Below the pieces are notes generated by a model. It was not told the origin of the DNA. It saw only the letters and a list, made by a program, of their open reading frames with translations, and searched no databases. A stretch of 64,000 nucleotides of DNA from Micrasema longulum (taxonomy: Eukaryota; Arthropoda; Insecta; Trichoptera; Brachycentridae): contig JAGVSM010003760.1 of the NCBI GenBank assembly GCA_022494885.1, positions 1 through 64,000 of the forward strand. The letters run 5' to 3'. The position numbers and the translations under genes were made by a program. Shown piece after piece: positions 1-10,350 of the stretch (position 1 is the first letter of the stretch; the number at the start of each line of letters is the position of its first letter).

Positions 1-2
1 CA

Positions 3-3000
3 GCCGAGTCGGACACATCCGAAGATACAGTCCAGCGGCTGAGGACGCAGGTTCGAACGCTCCGTGCTTCACTACACGATCAAGACCGACGCGTGCCCTT
101 GGAGACGAATCCCGAGCCCGCGCCGCGTGCTACGGATATGGACGGCATCATGACGGTGCTGTCAAAAATGGCGATTCTTCTAGAGGCTTCGCAAGGAAGA
201 AGCCCGACTTCAGCCCCAGAGGACGTTAGCAGAGTCGGCGCCATGATAGCGCGCCAATCTACTGCCAAGGACCTACCCGCCTTCGCCGGAGAGCCGCAGG
301 AATGGGCTACCTTCAAATCGCAGTACACTCAGTCGACGGAGATGTGCTGCCTTTCGGATCCAGAAAACCTCCTGCGTCTACAGCGTGCGTTAAAAGGACG
401 GGCAAGAGAATCTGTGTCGTCATTACTAGTGGATCCAAGCCAAGTGAGGGTGATAATGAAGACGTTGGAGCTACACTACGGCCAGCCGGACATTGTAGCG
501 TCTTCCTGGTTGGAAAAAGTGAGAAGGCTCCGCTGCATACAGAACGACGGATCTACGCAAGCATTAGTAGATCTGTCTAGCGCAGTTCGGAACGCGATAG
601 CGACCTTAGAAGGCTTCGGTGGCGACTACATGTCTACGCCACAACTACTAAGTGAACTAGTGAGCAAGTTACCGCTGTGCATGAAGTCTCTCTGGTGGTA
701 CAGCAGAAGAGGAAACCGGGTGAGGCCCTCCGCGAAGGATTCCGCGCTCTTCTTGGAAGATTTAACGGAATCTTCGATGATAGGCGGCGGAATAGAGCCG
801 CAAGTGTACAGCGGAAAACAACGCGAGAAGCCACAGAAGCGAGAACAAGTGCATACAGTGATTTCAACAGAGGGAAACGGGAAAAGTGTAGCGTCATGTG
901 TTTTGTGCGGACGAGGACATTTACTACAAACGTGCCAGGAATACATAGAGTGTAGTATTTCGGAAAGATGGGACATAGTGAAGCGAAAGAATTTGTGTTT
1001 TTCGTGTTTATCGAACACTCATCGGGCGATAAAGTGTAGAAATGAAAAAAAGTGCGGCCTCGATGGATGTCGCCGAACACATCACAAGACATTACACGAC
1101 AGAAATAGTGCCGATATCAGTGAAGCTCGGTCTAGCGCCGATATACGAGCGCCAGATAATAATGCCCGCCGCGACACGCCTGCAGCGGCGGGCGCCGGGG
1201 GAAACAGACCGACCGCGAAAGAAACCCGCGCCGCGAGTTCAAATGAAAGAAACTACGATTACGGCCACAGTTCGCGGACGAATAATATAGTGACGAGCAC
1301 CTACGCTCGGGAGGAACCGGTCCTCCTAAAAGTGATTCCCGTCATGTTAAGTGGTCCGCGAGGACGAGTGAACGCGTACGCGTTACTAGATGAGGGATCA
1401 ACCGTGACATTGATTGACGCAAAAATAGCAAACGACATCGGCGCGCCGGGAGAGACTCGAGGATTAAAAATCCACGGTGCCGGCGGAATGTGCGTAACAG
1501 ATAGTGCATCAAGAAAAGTCACAATTAAAGTGCGCGGAGTTACGGAAGATTTATTCACTCTCCGCGCAAACACAATACAGAAGCTGAGTCTGCCGCTACA
1601 GCCCGTGATTGAAGGGGAAGGCAGGATGCGACAAGTGTGCCCGCAGTTACTCATCGGCCAAGATAACGCCTCTCTCATAGTGACGAGAGAGGCACGGAGA
1701 TGCGGGGAATACATCGCCTCAGTGACAGCCTTAGGAAAGGTGATACACGGTGGGCGGACACGCCAGACTAACGCCAGCATACTAATGGCGCTTAGTACAG
1801 AACAGAGACTAGAAAATCTAGTTAAACAAAATTACGCCGTCGACGCGTTAGGTATAAGTTCGACAGCCAAGATATCGCGTCAGGAGGCGCGAGCCACAGA
1901 AACCATGAGAGCCACGACACGTTTCCTACCGCAAGGACAGTACGAGACAGGGCTACTGTGGAAAGACAATCGAATATGTTTACCGGATAATCGCCGTACA
2001 GCGCTGAATCGATTTTTAAGCATAGAGAAAAAGTTCAGTAAAAACAGTGAATTCGCCGCGGCTTACAAGTTAAAGATTAAAGAATATCTAGACAAGGGGT
2101 ATGCCCGGGAACTGACGCTGGCTGAAAGACAAGACACTGCGAGTGGGCTTTGGTTTTTGCCGCATTTCGCAGTGACGAACGTGAATAAACCGGATAAAAT
2201 ACGGATAGTATTTGACGCCGCCAGCCGCTGCAACGGGAAGTCATTGAACGACATGTTGGCCAACGGCCCGGACCTTCTCTCATCGCTTATGGGAAATATA
2301 ATGCGATTTCGCGAGGGAAAGATCGCGCTGGCAGCAGATATAAGGGAGATGTTTCTCCAAATTAAAATAAGAAAAGAAGACCAGAGGGCGCAGCTGTTCC
2401 TCTGGCGCGATAGTCCCGAAGAAGAAATTCGGGAAATGATTATGACGTCGATGACGTTCGGCGCGGCGTGTTCACCGAGCAGCGCACAGTACGTGAGAAA
2501 TCAAGTCGCAGAAGATCACGGGCAAGAGATGGCCGCCGCCAGGGATGCTGTGCGAAATAAATTCTACATGGACGACTATATGGATGCCGTAGACAGTGCA
2601 ACAGAGGCGATACAACTGCGCCACGATGTCAGCGAACTACTACGGCGGGGCGGATTCATCCTCGCGAATTGGGCGAGTAATGATCCCTCCGTAATGGAAG
2701 CGATTCCTTCAAGTCTGAGAGGGAAAAGCGCACGCGAAATAATTAGCGGAACCTCCGTGACAGAGAGGGTCCTCGGCATCAAATGGGACCCGGTGACAGA
2801 CGAGTTTCAATTTAAATTTAAAGTGTCACGGGAGGTTCCAACAGAGAGGCCTACAAAACGGCAGATGCTAAGTGAAGTTATGAGCATTTTCGATCCACTC
2901 GGTTTCGTAGGGTGTTTGACAATACGCCCGCGAATACTGCTACAAGATGTGTGGCGCTCCCACATAGAGTGGGACGAACAAGTGAATGAAGAACACGCAG

Positions 3001-5162
3001 AGAAATGGCGCACTTGGGTGGACATATTACGCAATACCGAGTGCGCTATACCGCGGCGCGTATCGAGCGCCAATGGCCAGCCAGTAGAGCTGCACGTATT
3101 TTCCGATGCCTCGGAGCAAGCGAGCTGCGCCGTAGCCTACATCGTGGAGGAGAACGCCGCCGGAAGGAATGCGACGTTCATGGCTAGCAAGTGCCGAGTT
3201 AGCCCGCTACGAGCGCTATCAATTCCACGCCTGGAATTACAAGCCGCGCTCATGGCCGCACGACTGGCGGCCACAATCAAGAAAGAATGCGGAAGTAATA
3301 TACGCGATACCTACTACTGGACAGATTCTACTACGGTGCTGTGCTGGGTCCAGAGTGATTCGCGCATCTTCACGCCATTTGTAGCCCACCGCCTAGGGGA
3401 AATAGATGAGCTAACGAACGCTCAAGAGTGGCGGTGGGTACCAGGAAAGAAGAACCCCGCTGATCTCGGGACGCGGGACGGCGAGATACCAGACATCTCC
3501 CCGGCCGGCATGTGGTTCAGTGGGCCGAGTTTCATAAAGAAAAATAAAAGTCAATGGCCGCCGCTCAAGGTAATAACGGCGACCCCGGATACCAGCAGTG
3601 AAATAAAGTGTGCGAACAGTGCCATCGTGATGACAGCCCTCCCGGACGAAAGAAGATTTTCCTCCTGGCGGAGACTGATCAGGACTACAGCGTGGGTGTT
3701 GCGCTTCATAAACCGCTGCAGGAAAAAGAATACAGGAAGCGCGACACTCATCGCCCCGGAACTCAAGGCATCAGAGAGGGCGTGGATACTCATAAGCCAG
3801 ACAGACAGTTACCACGCCGAGATAGCCGCAATTAGACGGGGGGAGTGCCTCCCGCGGAACAGCCGCCTGCTGGGCCTCACTCCCTACCTCGATAAAGATA
3901 GCGTCCTCAGAATGGGGACGCGAATTATGGAAGCCCCCGCGGTGAGCGAGCAACTAAAGGCGCCCGTCATACTGGACGGAGCGCACGCCTATACGCGTCT
4001 ATTGATAAGGCATTATCACGAGTCGCGGCAACACGCAAGTACAGAGCGGACACTCAGCGAACTCAGACAACAGTTCTTTATAACACGATTACGGACAAAT
4101 ATAAGGAAAATTATATACGAGTGCCGCTACTGTCGAATACAGAAGGCCCGCCCGCAGCCTCCGCTCATGGGACAGCTGCCTGCCGGCCGACTCGATCATC
4201 ACGTAAGGCCTTTTACCCACTGTGGGGTGGACATGTTCGGGCCCGTATACGTAACTATCGGAAGACGCCGGGAGAAACGATACGGGGCCCTGTTTACGTG
4301 CATGGTTACGAGGGCCGTGCATATTGAAATTACACCGTCGTTGAGTACTGACTCGACGGTGCAGGCCCTCAGAAGGATGGCGGCCCGCAGAGGACATCCG
4401 ACAACGCTCTACTCGGACAACGGGACGAACTTCAGAGGCGCAGACAAAGAGATGGCGGCCGCCATGAAGGAACTAGCCCACGATCCCGAACTACAGAACG
4501 AGGCGACAAGGAGAGGGATCAAATGGGTGTTCAACCCGCCATCGGCGCCACACATGGGGGGAGCCTGGGAACGGCTCGTCCGGTCGATAAAGGGGGCGCT
4601 TATGGTGATTCTAAAGGAACAAGCCCCCCGAGAGGAAACGCTAATGACAGCGATAGCGGAGGCCGAGTACACAGTAAACACTCGGCCCCTAACCCACGTC
4701 TCGCTTGATAGCCGAGACGACGCTCCGCTGACTCCGATGCACTTTCTCATCGGGTCGAGCGGGGCCCAGCCGCATCTGGCCGATTACAGAGACGCGCCGC
4801 CCGAACTGTGCCTCAGAAAACAATGGCGGGTGGCGCAGAAACTAGCCGACGCATTTTGGAAAAGATGGATGAGGGAATATCTCCCGACGTTGGCACAGCG
4901 ACGGAAGTGGCAACAGGCCGCCACACCGATCATGGTCGATGACCTGGTCATAATAACGGACGCCGCCCTCCCGCGGAATGAATGGCCGCGGGGACGCGTC
5001 ATAGCAGTCACACCAGGGAAGGATGGACAAGTCAGGAGCGCCCGGGTCCAGACAGCCACCGGAACCTACACACGACCCGCCGTCAAGCTCGCCGTGTTGC
5101 AAATCAAGGACGACGTCGGCGCAGAGATGCCTCCTCGGCAGGGGGGAGTGTTGCCGACGTAA
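3..5162 (+). CDS. BEL/Pao gag-pol polyprotein (5' partial)
   Basis: The frame is open to the window edge, so the GTG at 93 is not a real start; 30 more in-frame codons precede it and the true start is upstream. Numbering from the codon at 93: a gag domain of the DUF1759 type at about 60-150; Cys/His zinc-binding segment from C269 (CVLC at nt 897) through the HHKTLH region; retroviral-type aspartic protease/DUF1758 with LLDEGS at about 431-436, where Asp433 is catalytic and the usual DSG reads DEG; reverse transcriptase with catalytic YMDD at 825-828; RNase H with FSDAS (Asp1005), RLELQ and WTDST; integrase with the HHCC zinc module (HYHESRQH, CRYC), then Asp1380, Asp1442 and Glu1493 as the DDE triad; and a C-terminal DUF5641-like chromodomain-like module. 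There are no stops or frameshifts. The frame ends 14 bases inside the 3' LTR. Replication is expected through a cytoplasmic particle with nuclear integration. Confidence 0.95.
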   Translation, partial: AESDTSEDTVQRLRTQVRTLRASLHDQDRRVPLETNPEPAPRATDMDGIMTVLSKMAILLEASQGRSPTSAPEDVSRVGAMIARQSTAKDLPAFAGEPQEWATFKSQYTQSTEMCCLSDPENLLRLQRALKGRARESVSSLLVDPSQVRVIMKTLELHYGQPDIVASSWLEKVRRLRCIQNDGSTQALVDLSSAVRNAIATLEGFGGDYMSTPQLLSELVSKLPLCMKSLWWYSRRGNRVRPSAKDSALFLEDLTESSMIGGGIEPQVYSGKQREKPQKREQVHTVISTEGNGKSVASCVLCGRGHLLQTCQEYIECSISERWDIVKRKNLCFSCLSNTHRAIKCRNEKKCGLDGCRRTHHKTLHDRNSADISEARSSADIRAPDNNARRDTPAAAGAGGNRPTAKETRAASSNERNYDYGHSSRTNNIVTSTYAREEPVLLKVIPVMLSGPRGRVNAYALLDEGSTVTLIDAKIANDIGAPGETRGLKIHGAGGMCVTDSASRKVTIKVRGVTEDLFTLRANTIQKLSLPLQPVIEGEGRMRQVCPQLLIGQDNASLIVTREARRCGEYIASVTALGKVIHGGRTRQTNASILMALSTEQRLENLVKQNYAVDALGISSTAKISRQEARATETMRATTRFLPQGQYETGLLWKDNRICLPDNRRTALNRFLSIEKKFSKNSEFAAAYKLKIKEYLDKGYARELTLAERQDTASGLWFLPHFAVTNVNKPDKIRIVFDAASRCNGKSLNDMLANGPDLLSSLMGNIMRFREGKIALAADIREMFLQIKIRKEDQRAQLFLWRDSPEEEIREMIMTSMTFGAACSPSSAQYVRNQVAEDHGQEMAAARDAVRNKFYMDDYMDAVDSATEAIQLRHDVSELLRRGGFILANWASNDPSVMEAIPSSLRGKSAREIISGTSVTERVLGIKWDPVTDEFQFKFKVSREVPTERPTKRQMLSEVMSIFDPLGFVGCLTIRPRILLQDVWRSHIEWDEQVNEEHAEKWRTWVDILRNTECAIPRRVSSANGQPVELHVFSDASEQASCAVAYIVEENAAGRNATFMASKCRVSPLRALSIPRLELQAALMAARLAATIKKECGSNIRDTYYWTDSTTVLCWVQSDSRIFTPFVAHRLGEIDELTNAQEWRWVPGKKNPADLGTRDGEIPDISPAGMWFSGPSFIKKNKSQWPPLKVITATPDTSSEIKCANSAIVMTALPDERRFSSWRRLIRTTAWVLRFINRCRKKNTGSATLIAPELKASERAWILISQTDSYHAEIAAIRRGECLPRNSRLLGLTPYLDKDSVLRMGTRIMEAPAVSEQLKAPVILDGAHAYTRLLIRHYHESRQHASTERTLSELRQQFFITRLRTNIRKIIYECRYCRIQKARPQPPLMGQLPAGRLDHHVRPFTHCGVDMFGPVYVTIGRRREKRYGALFTCMVTRAVHIEITPSLSTDSTVQALRRMAARRGHPTTLYSDNGTNFRGADKEMAAAMKELAHDPELQNEATRRGIKWVFNPPSAPHMGGAWERLVRSIKGALMVILKEQAPREETLMTAIAEAEYTVNTRPLTHVSLDSRDDAPLTPMHFLIGSSGAQPHLADYRDAPPELCLRKQWRVAQKLADAFWKRWMREYLPTLAQRRKWQQAATPIMVDDLVIITDAALPRNEWPRGRVIAVTPGKDGQVRSARVQTATGTYTRPAVKLAVLQIKDDVGAEMPPRQGGVLPT
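5140..5148 (+). promoter_or_regulatory. Polypurine tract (plus-strand primer)
   Basis: A nine-base A/G run rich in G lies immediately before the TGTTG that begins the LTR. This is the expected position of the RNase H-resistant primer for plus-strand DNA synthesis. It also encodes residues near the integrase C-terminus. Confidence 0.8.
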
Positions 5163-5215
5163 AAGTACATGCACCAACTTGGCGGCCCTTCCTGGGGTTT
5201 TAATGTAGCATAGGA

Positions 5216-5303
5216 GGCTTCAGTATGTGTAAGCGATCTACCACCTCCTCAATAAAGACTAGTATTTGTCACTTTCGGGGGTGGTGATCGCCATACTGAA
5301 GCC
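5216..5303 (+). terminator. U3 stem-loop enclosing an AATAAA signal
   Basis: GGCTTCAGTATG (5216-5227) is a perfect reverse complement of 5292-5303, and the inner GCGATC (5233-5238) pairs with GATCGC (5286-5291). The loop contains AATAAA at 5251-5256. In genomic RNA this would be a long hairpin presenting the poly(A) signal near the transcript's 3' end. The 3'-end role is inferred; the pairing is directly visible. Confidence 0.55.
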
Positions 5304-5494
5304 CACATATAGATTAGAATTCGTGAAAATATTTGTATGCCCATAATGTGTTTTTATGTTGTTCTGTATAAGTGTTGATCGCCGCGCGGTCGGCGGGGAA
5401 CTGCGGCCGGTAGCGGGAGGGTGGGGGCCTTATACGTGGCGCGAGAGAGACCGATAGAGCCGGCAAATGTGCTCGCTATCTCTCTCGCCGCGTG

Positions 5495-5590
5495 ATTGGT
5501 CAACCTAGCACCGCCCGCTATTGGCCTAGCCCACCGCCGCACGGCAAAATGTTGTATATATAGCCCCGCCGGGGAAAAATAAAGTCAGTC
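5495..5590 (+). promoter_or_regulatory. LTR core promoter: CCAAT boxes, TATA box, Inr
   Basis: Inverted CCAAT boxes (ATTGG) lie at 5495-5499 and 5520-5524, TATATATAG at 5555-5563 and an arthropod-type initiator TCAGTC at 5585-5590. TATA-to-Inr spacing is about 31 bases, which is canonical. A second AATAAA overlaps at 5578-5583, just upstream of the predicted start, and could serve polyadenylation in the 3' LTR. Confidence 0.75.
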
Positions 5591-6032
5591 ATCTCACCAC
5601 ACTACTAAGGCTTTCTACTCTCCACTTCACCTCCCTACCTCGCTTCAAACCGGACCTCATCGCCACCTGGATTCGAACACCGCTACCCCCCTGGACTTGG
5701 AACTCGGATACTCTTTGGATTGGATTTTGGACCCCGGATAATTTGGACCCTTGGATACTTCCCCGGAACACACCCCGCCGTTCCCACCGACGGAGAGATA
5801 CCGGCCTTACAACCCGGTTGCCTGACTCAGGATTGCGGCCGCCAGCGCTACTCGCTAGCGACCCCGCAAGGGATCTCTAGGCGACGATACCTCCCCCGGA
5901 GCTTATCGTTCGTCGGCCGAGGCCCGCCTACGCCCGGCCACTCTGCGTTTGACACCAGCACCTATAGAAATACAGTTCTTGTGACGGGCGCGATTGCTAC
6001 GGACGAAGCAGTGATCCGCCGCGTCTGTTACA

Positions 6033-6088
6033 ACCTTCATTGTTGCGGGTGAGATTCATTTGAATTATTTCACCATACACCTACATCC
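6033..6088 (+). repeat. PAL-G remnant, target of the BEL insertion
   Basis: The sequence CATTGTTGCGGGTGAGATTC and following bases match the B half of PAL-G seen at 58.2 kb and, inverted, at 7.3 kb. It begins in mid-repeat with ACCTT, which in other copies continues leftwards as the GAAACCTT segment. This shows the retrotransposon landed inside an existing PAL-G copy. Confidence 0.7.
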
Positions 6089-6422
6089 TACATTTTCAAA
6101 ATGCTTAATGCTATAAAAAACCTACCATCTATGTTGCAATCAATTTCTTTTCTTGTTCCCAACCGTGTCACTAAAAGTCAAAATCTGCTATTCATCAAAT
6201 CTTCTAAGAGAAACTTTTGTTTTTATGCCCCTATGTCCAGAATGTGTAGATTAGTCAATTCGTCACACAATTTGGAATCCTTTGGGATAGATCTTCCGGC
6301 TTTTCGTAAATCTCTTCGCCATTAACACAATCTGGGATGAAGATGGATTAGCATGGGTTATCTCAAACTATATATTTATTTATTTAAACACCGTTTATAT
6401 ATTCATTAAATAAATAAATAAA
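6089..6422 (+). pseudogene. Jk1 LINE, truncated C-terminus and 3' UTR
   Basis: The frame at 6101-6325 (74 aa, with VPNRVT..QNLLFIKSSKRN and PMSRMCRLVN) is about 80% identical by eye to the C-terminus of the Jk1 copy at 49.3 kb. It ends in an AATAAATAAATA tail. The motifs are those of the region after the RT domain in jockey/CR1-like LINEs. The 5' end is truncated, as usual for target-primed insertions. Confidence 0.75.
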
Positions 6423-6445
6423 CATAATAGAAATCAACAATGTTT

Positions 6446-6665
6446 TTGAATTTTTTGTAATTTTTGTAAATAAGGACTGGATTTGACCCTTTAGAGAGCT
6501 GTTAATATTAACATATTACAACATAGAGTAAGAACGTTTTAAAGAAGCGAATATTTAAGTCCAGGCATCCAGGCATCCAGGCAATGACAGGTTATAAACC
6601 CTGGTCTGAGAAGAAGTATAAAAATTGCAAAATATTTGTAGGCGTTGCCTAGAATGTAGGTGCTT
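6446..6665 (+). repeat. PAL-G degraded copy with 9-bp tandem repeat
   Basis: It contains the hallmark segments of PAL-G (GGACTGGATTT, AACATATTACAACA, CAATGACAGGT, GGCGTTGCCTAG) but lacks the AAGTGGCCACTT core. In its place are three copies of CCAGGCATC at about 6563-6585. Confidence 0.65.
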
Positions 6666-6759
6666 TTATATGTTCACTTAATTGCCATACTAGTTCTTTG
6701 CTCGATGTATTATTATTGTGTTGTTTGAAAATTATTTTTATTGTTAATTTTTTTTAATC

Positions 6760-7255
6760 ATTCTTATGTTGTTGAAATTCCACTTGTCAATGCGTTTTGA
6801 AGCTACAAGACTTTTTGTGATGTTAGCTATCATCTTATATTTATCATATTTTGTAAATGTTATCAACTATCAAATATCTAAATTAAGTAAATGGGGTCTA
6901 GAATTTCAACCGTCCATGCGCTCAATAGCTGCAAGACTTGTTGTTATCTTACTTCTATTATTATAAATTTGCTTTTTATTTCGTTTTCAAAATATCACTT
7001 AAACTTTAAACTTCTCTGTTAAATAATAATAAAAAAATGTAAATAGGGGCTTGATTTCTTTCTGTCCATGCGCTCTGTAGCTGCAAGACGTGCTGTTATT
7101 TAGCTCCTATATATCATAATTGTTATATCTCACAATTGGAGACGAGGAACTAGAATCCCAACCGTCCATGCGCTCTGTAGCTGCAAGACGTGTTGGGATA
7201 TTTATTTATTGTACAGCGCCCTTGAGGTGATTTTCACGAGAATGGCGCTATTTAA
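6760..7255 (+). repeat. L2x LINE 3' UTR with tandem repeats and terminal stem motif
   Basis: Four diverged copies of a unit centred on CCGTCCATGCGCTCTGTAGC occur at about 6776, 6903, 7058 and 7154, followed by GCGCCCTTGAGGTGATTTTC and GGCGCTATTTAAATTATC. The last block is the 3' terminus seen directly downstream of an L2-like RT frame at 58.7-59.3 kb (minus strand). The same block order recurs inverted at 21.97-22.44 kb. Confidence 0.65.
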
Positions 7256-7284
7256 ATTATCAAACATATGTATATATGTAGGTA

Positions 7285-7530
7285 AAATGATTTAATAAGA
7301 TGAATCTTACCCGCAACAAGAAAGGTTTCAGCTCTTTAACTTCATAAACGTCAACAAATTGAAGAATTGAAGAAATATAGACGTTCAAATATAAGCAGAA
7401 TGGTAAATGTTACAAAATGTGTAAAGTGGCCATTTAAACCAACTAATGACAGGTCATAAGTTATGTGGATGACTTGACTTCGATATTCCCTTCTCTAAAG
7501 TGTTTTTCATATCTGTTGTTAATACTTGAA
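7285..7530 (-). repeat. PAL-G copy
   Basis: Inverted B half (CCCGCAACAAGAAAGGTTTC, TTCAGCTCTTTAACTTC) followed by the inverted core and A half (GTAAAGTGGCCATTTAAACC, GACAGGTCATAAG, ending CATATCTGTTG). One base of the GTGGCCAC palindrome is changed. Confidence 0.7.
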
Positions 7531-8669
7531 ATCGTTATAAAATATGGATAATATTCAAAGAAAGTTTAACCAACCATTTTAAAAATGTTTTGCATTTGAA
7601 CGAAGCCAGTAATCTGGTCACATGATTAGAAGAGCTACATTAGAGTTAGGTAGAACGCATGCCTTTGTCATTAATATCCTGATACACATCTCCCGAGCAA
7701 TTATTCCTTAACGCTTGGCCAACGTCCGTATAGCTGACTGGGTATAGGTACCCGATATGGCATCGAGGGAAACTACACAACATAATATTACTCGGATTAA
7801 TATTGTTATGTGACGCCATGGTTTGAGGACAGAGAAATAAAAAGTACAGGAAGTTTCGTCGGTTGGGGGGTACCACAGGGACATTAATTAGGGATTTAAT
7901 AAAAGGGACAGTGTGAATCACATGATCAACTATTTTATTAGTTTTATAAGAAAAGCAAATCATCTTATAGCCAAAAACCATAATTTTAATCAAGAAACGG
8001 GAGTAGAAATTTCGCATGTCAATAAAAATGATTTTCGTTTAGACAATTTAGAATATTTAGAAATTATTAAAGCCATTAATCAAAAACTTCAAATAATAAA
8101 TAATCAATTAAATTTAACTTCGAGTCCTCTTTTAAAAATATTCCTGTTATGATTCATTTTATCTTCTTTCTCTCTCTTTCTTTAATTTTTCTGTCTCTGT
8201 CATACAATATTTTATAATTTAAATAGCAACGCGAGTAATTATAAGTTAGTTTAATTCCTGTCAATGAGGTAGTAATCTCGAAACCGATCGAAGTATAACT
8301 TTAAATTAAAAAGGGTTATACAAATTTATAAATATAAAAGTGTATTTGTATATAGTATTCAAAAAATTAAACAAAAGCCATTTTCAAGAAAAGACCATTG
8401 CAGGAGACTGCTGTGTGATATTGCATACACTATTTAACCCCGTTTTTTCAAAACCATATAAAAAGAATACTATCTACAAATATATGAAACGTTTTTTACT
8501 AAACATTTACGTATGGAAATGTAACATGGCACTGACAGAGTTATCTATCAACCACCATTATTAATTTTTCTCTTTCAAGTTCTTTTTTAGCATGATATTT
8601 AAATATTTCTATTTTTTATTATTGTTTGTGTAATTATATTCTTTTGTTTAGCAACTCAAAATATCTTAA
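7531..8669. other. AT-rich stretch, possible RT trace near 7.86 kb
   Basis: No gene recognised. Around 7855-7890 the plus strand reads GVPQGH in one frame, which could be a decayed copy of the GVPQG RT motif, but stops follow at once. The frames at 7646-8017 (minus) and 7913-8152 (plus) show no recognised motifs. From 8150 to 8640 the sequence is low-complexity AT. Confidence 0.3.
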
Positions 8670-8820
8670 TTTGTTGCAACAGCGATGAAAAACGTTTTCT
8701 TTTTCCTTTCGAAAAAAAAATCCCCCTCTGTTGCAACAAATTTAAATATAAAAAACTCTCTAGTGAGAAAATCCAGCCAGTCTGCAAGCATTTGGACATA
8801 CTCACAACACTGTTGACTCA
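8670..8820 (-). repeat. PAL-G-like variant with short terminal hairpin
   Basis: TTTGTTGCAACAG at 8670-8682 is perfectly inverted at 8728-8740. The following sequence (AAATCCAGCCAGTCTGCAAG, TTTGGACATACTCA) is the outer arm of PAL-G subfamily 2. It is a strongly deleted copy. Confidence 0.55.
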
Positions 8821-9499
8821 AAATATTATTTTATTTTATTTACACCTCATCATCAAATGATTTTTTTTTTTTTTACAATAAACACAAGTGATAAAACAGA
8901 GTATTAAAAAAAACATAATTACTTAGCAATGAAATACATATTAATAGTAAAAGTAGTAAACAAAAAATCCCACCAAGGTTTGGTCTGTTCGTGGGTATAC
9001 AAGAAAATGTTAATGAATTTTTGCTCCTATAATAAATTATGGACCGCTATAATATTTTTGTGTAACATAAGAAAGAAAAAAATATATATTCTGTAAAATA
9101 TTAAATGGTATTTTTTTAATAGTAATTAAAAAAGGAAATAAAAAATATAAAAAAAAAACAGAAAAATATTCCTTATCATTAAAGGGCAACAAAATATACC
9201 ATAGACAATAAGAGTTCATATCTTTAGTTTGAATCCAGGATAGTGCATGTTTTTTAAAAGAAGGAAAATTTTAAAAATTTGGAATCAATGAAGTATTATC
9301 AGTAAAAAATAATTTAAAAAAAATTTGCCCTATAAAATATACATGTCCCTGTGAGAACCTCGTTTTACAATGTGGTATTTCTAACACGAGATTCCTTCTT
9401 TGACTTTGAATAACATGTAAATAAATTTTGGATCTTAAATATATATTTTAAACATTGAAAACAATATTATTATTATAGTCTCAGGTCTAAAATTTTAGC
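8821..9499. other. AT-rich spacer, nothing recognised
   Basis: Low-complexity A/T runs, including a T17-class homopolymer near 8862. No motif or credible frame was found. Confidence 0.5.
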
Positions 9500-10350
9500 T
9501 TCTTAGAACAATTGGAAAGAGGGAAAAGTGCAATTTTTGTTTCAATAACACCCCTTTTTCTATAACAGATAGTCAAATTTGCGACTTAGATGTTATTATT
9601 GATACGAAACTATTGGTTAATATTCATATGGAATCAGTCCTGAAAAACATACAAAATGGTCGGACTATGCGGGTTGCGAAACTATTTAAACATTCAGAGA
9701 CATGAAAAAATGTATATAACATTTGTTCGTCCCCAGTTAGAATACTGTACTCGTATTTGGTCACCTTAGTATAATGTTAGTACAATAAACTAGAAAAGGT
9801 CTAACAAAAATTCTTGAAGCAGGTCGACTACCGGTTAAACCTTAACTTCTCTATGCTGAAAGTATGCAGTACCATGGAATACATTTTTTAAAAATCGAAG
9901 AATAATGTTAGACCAGTTATTTTTATACAAATTATTAAATAATGAAATTGATTCTCCTAATCTACTTAGAAGACTTCGATTCCGTGTGCCATCTAGACTG
10001 AAAAGACAAAATCTTCTGTTTTACACAGAAAATGCGTCAACAAACTATTTGAAACAATATAAAATACCTAGAATATGCGACCAATATAACAATAGATTCA
10101 CCGAGGCTGATATTTTTTATGAAAATATATGTAAATTTAGGTAAAAAATCATAGAAATATTGAGAGAAGCAGATATTCAATTAGCTTTATTATTATATAA
10201 ATATTATTCATTGCTTATTTATTATATTTAACATAATTTTAATTATTGTATTAGTGTTAACAATTTTTTTGGTGTGCATGAGTGTCTTATACTAAAATAC
10301 AAAAAAATTGACAATATTTGTGTTCGCTGTTTGCCCAATGAAATAAATAA
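9500..10350 (+). pseudogene. Jk5 LINE C-terminal fragment
   Basis: DLDVIIDTKL (about 9579-9610) corresponds to the DLGV.D..L signature after the RT palm of jockey/CR1-like LINEs. TFVRPQLEYC..IW (about 9720-9760) follows, then the open frame 9905-10144 (LLYKLLN-type helix, FRVPSRLKRQ, LFYTENASTNYL). Stops and frame changes separate the blocks. It ends at an AATAAATAAATA/poly(A) tail near 10340-10370. Confidence 0.7.

Larger units (their letters stand above)
1..6032 (+). mobile_element. BEL/Pao LTR retrotransposon, 5' end outside the window
   Basis: The element has a single gag-pol frame followed by a purine tract and a long terminal repeat that starts TGTTG and ends TTACA, the BEL/Pao layout. 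The 5' LTR, primer-binding site and gag start lie left of the window. The element is far more GC-rich than the DNA right of 6032, so its edge is visible by composition alone. No env-like frame follows integrase. The uninterrupted frame suggests a recent, possibly still competent insertion; 5'-3' LTR identity would date it. Confidence 0.93.
5149..6032 (+). repeat. BEL/Pao 3' LTR (884 bp)
   Basis: It starts TGTTGCC just after the purine tract and ends TGTTACA, with the TG...CA ends typical of LTRs. The right edge is placed where GC-rich sequence changes to a PAL-G repeat. The next five bases, ACCTT, are the predicted target-site duplication. U3 holds two inverted CCAAT boxes and a TATA box; the predicted start at about 5587 leaves a U5 of roughly 445 bases. 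The exact end is inferred because the 5' LTR cannot be seen. Confidence 0.8.

Noticed and set aside
626..1092. Antisense frames of 130 and 152 aa inside gag
   Set aside because: Shadows of the intact gag-pol frame.
7646..8152. Frames of 123 aa (minus) and 79 aa (plus)
   Set aside because: No motif or repeat support; AT-rich chance frames.
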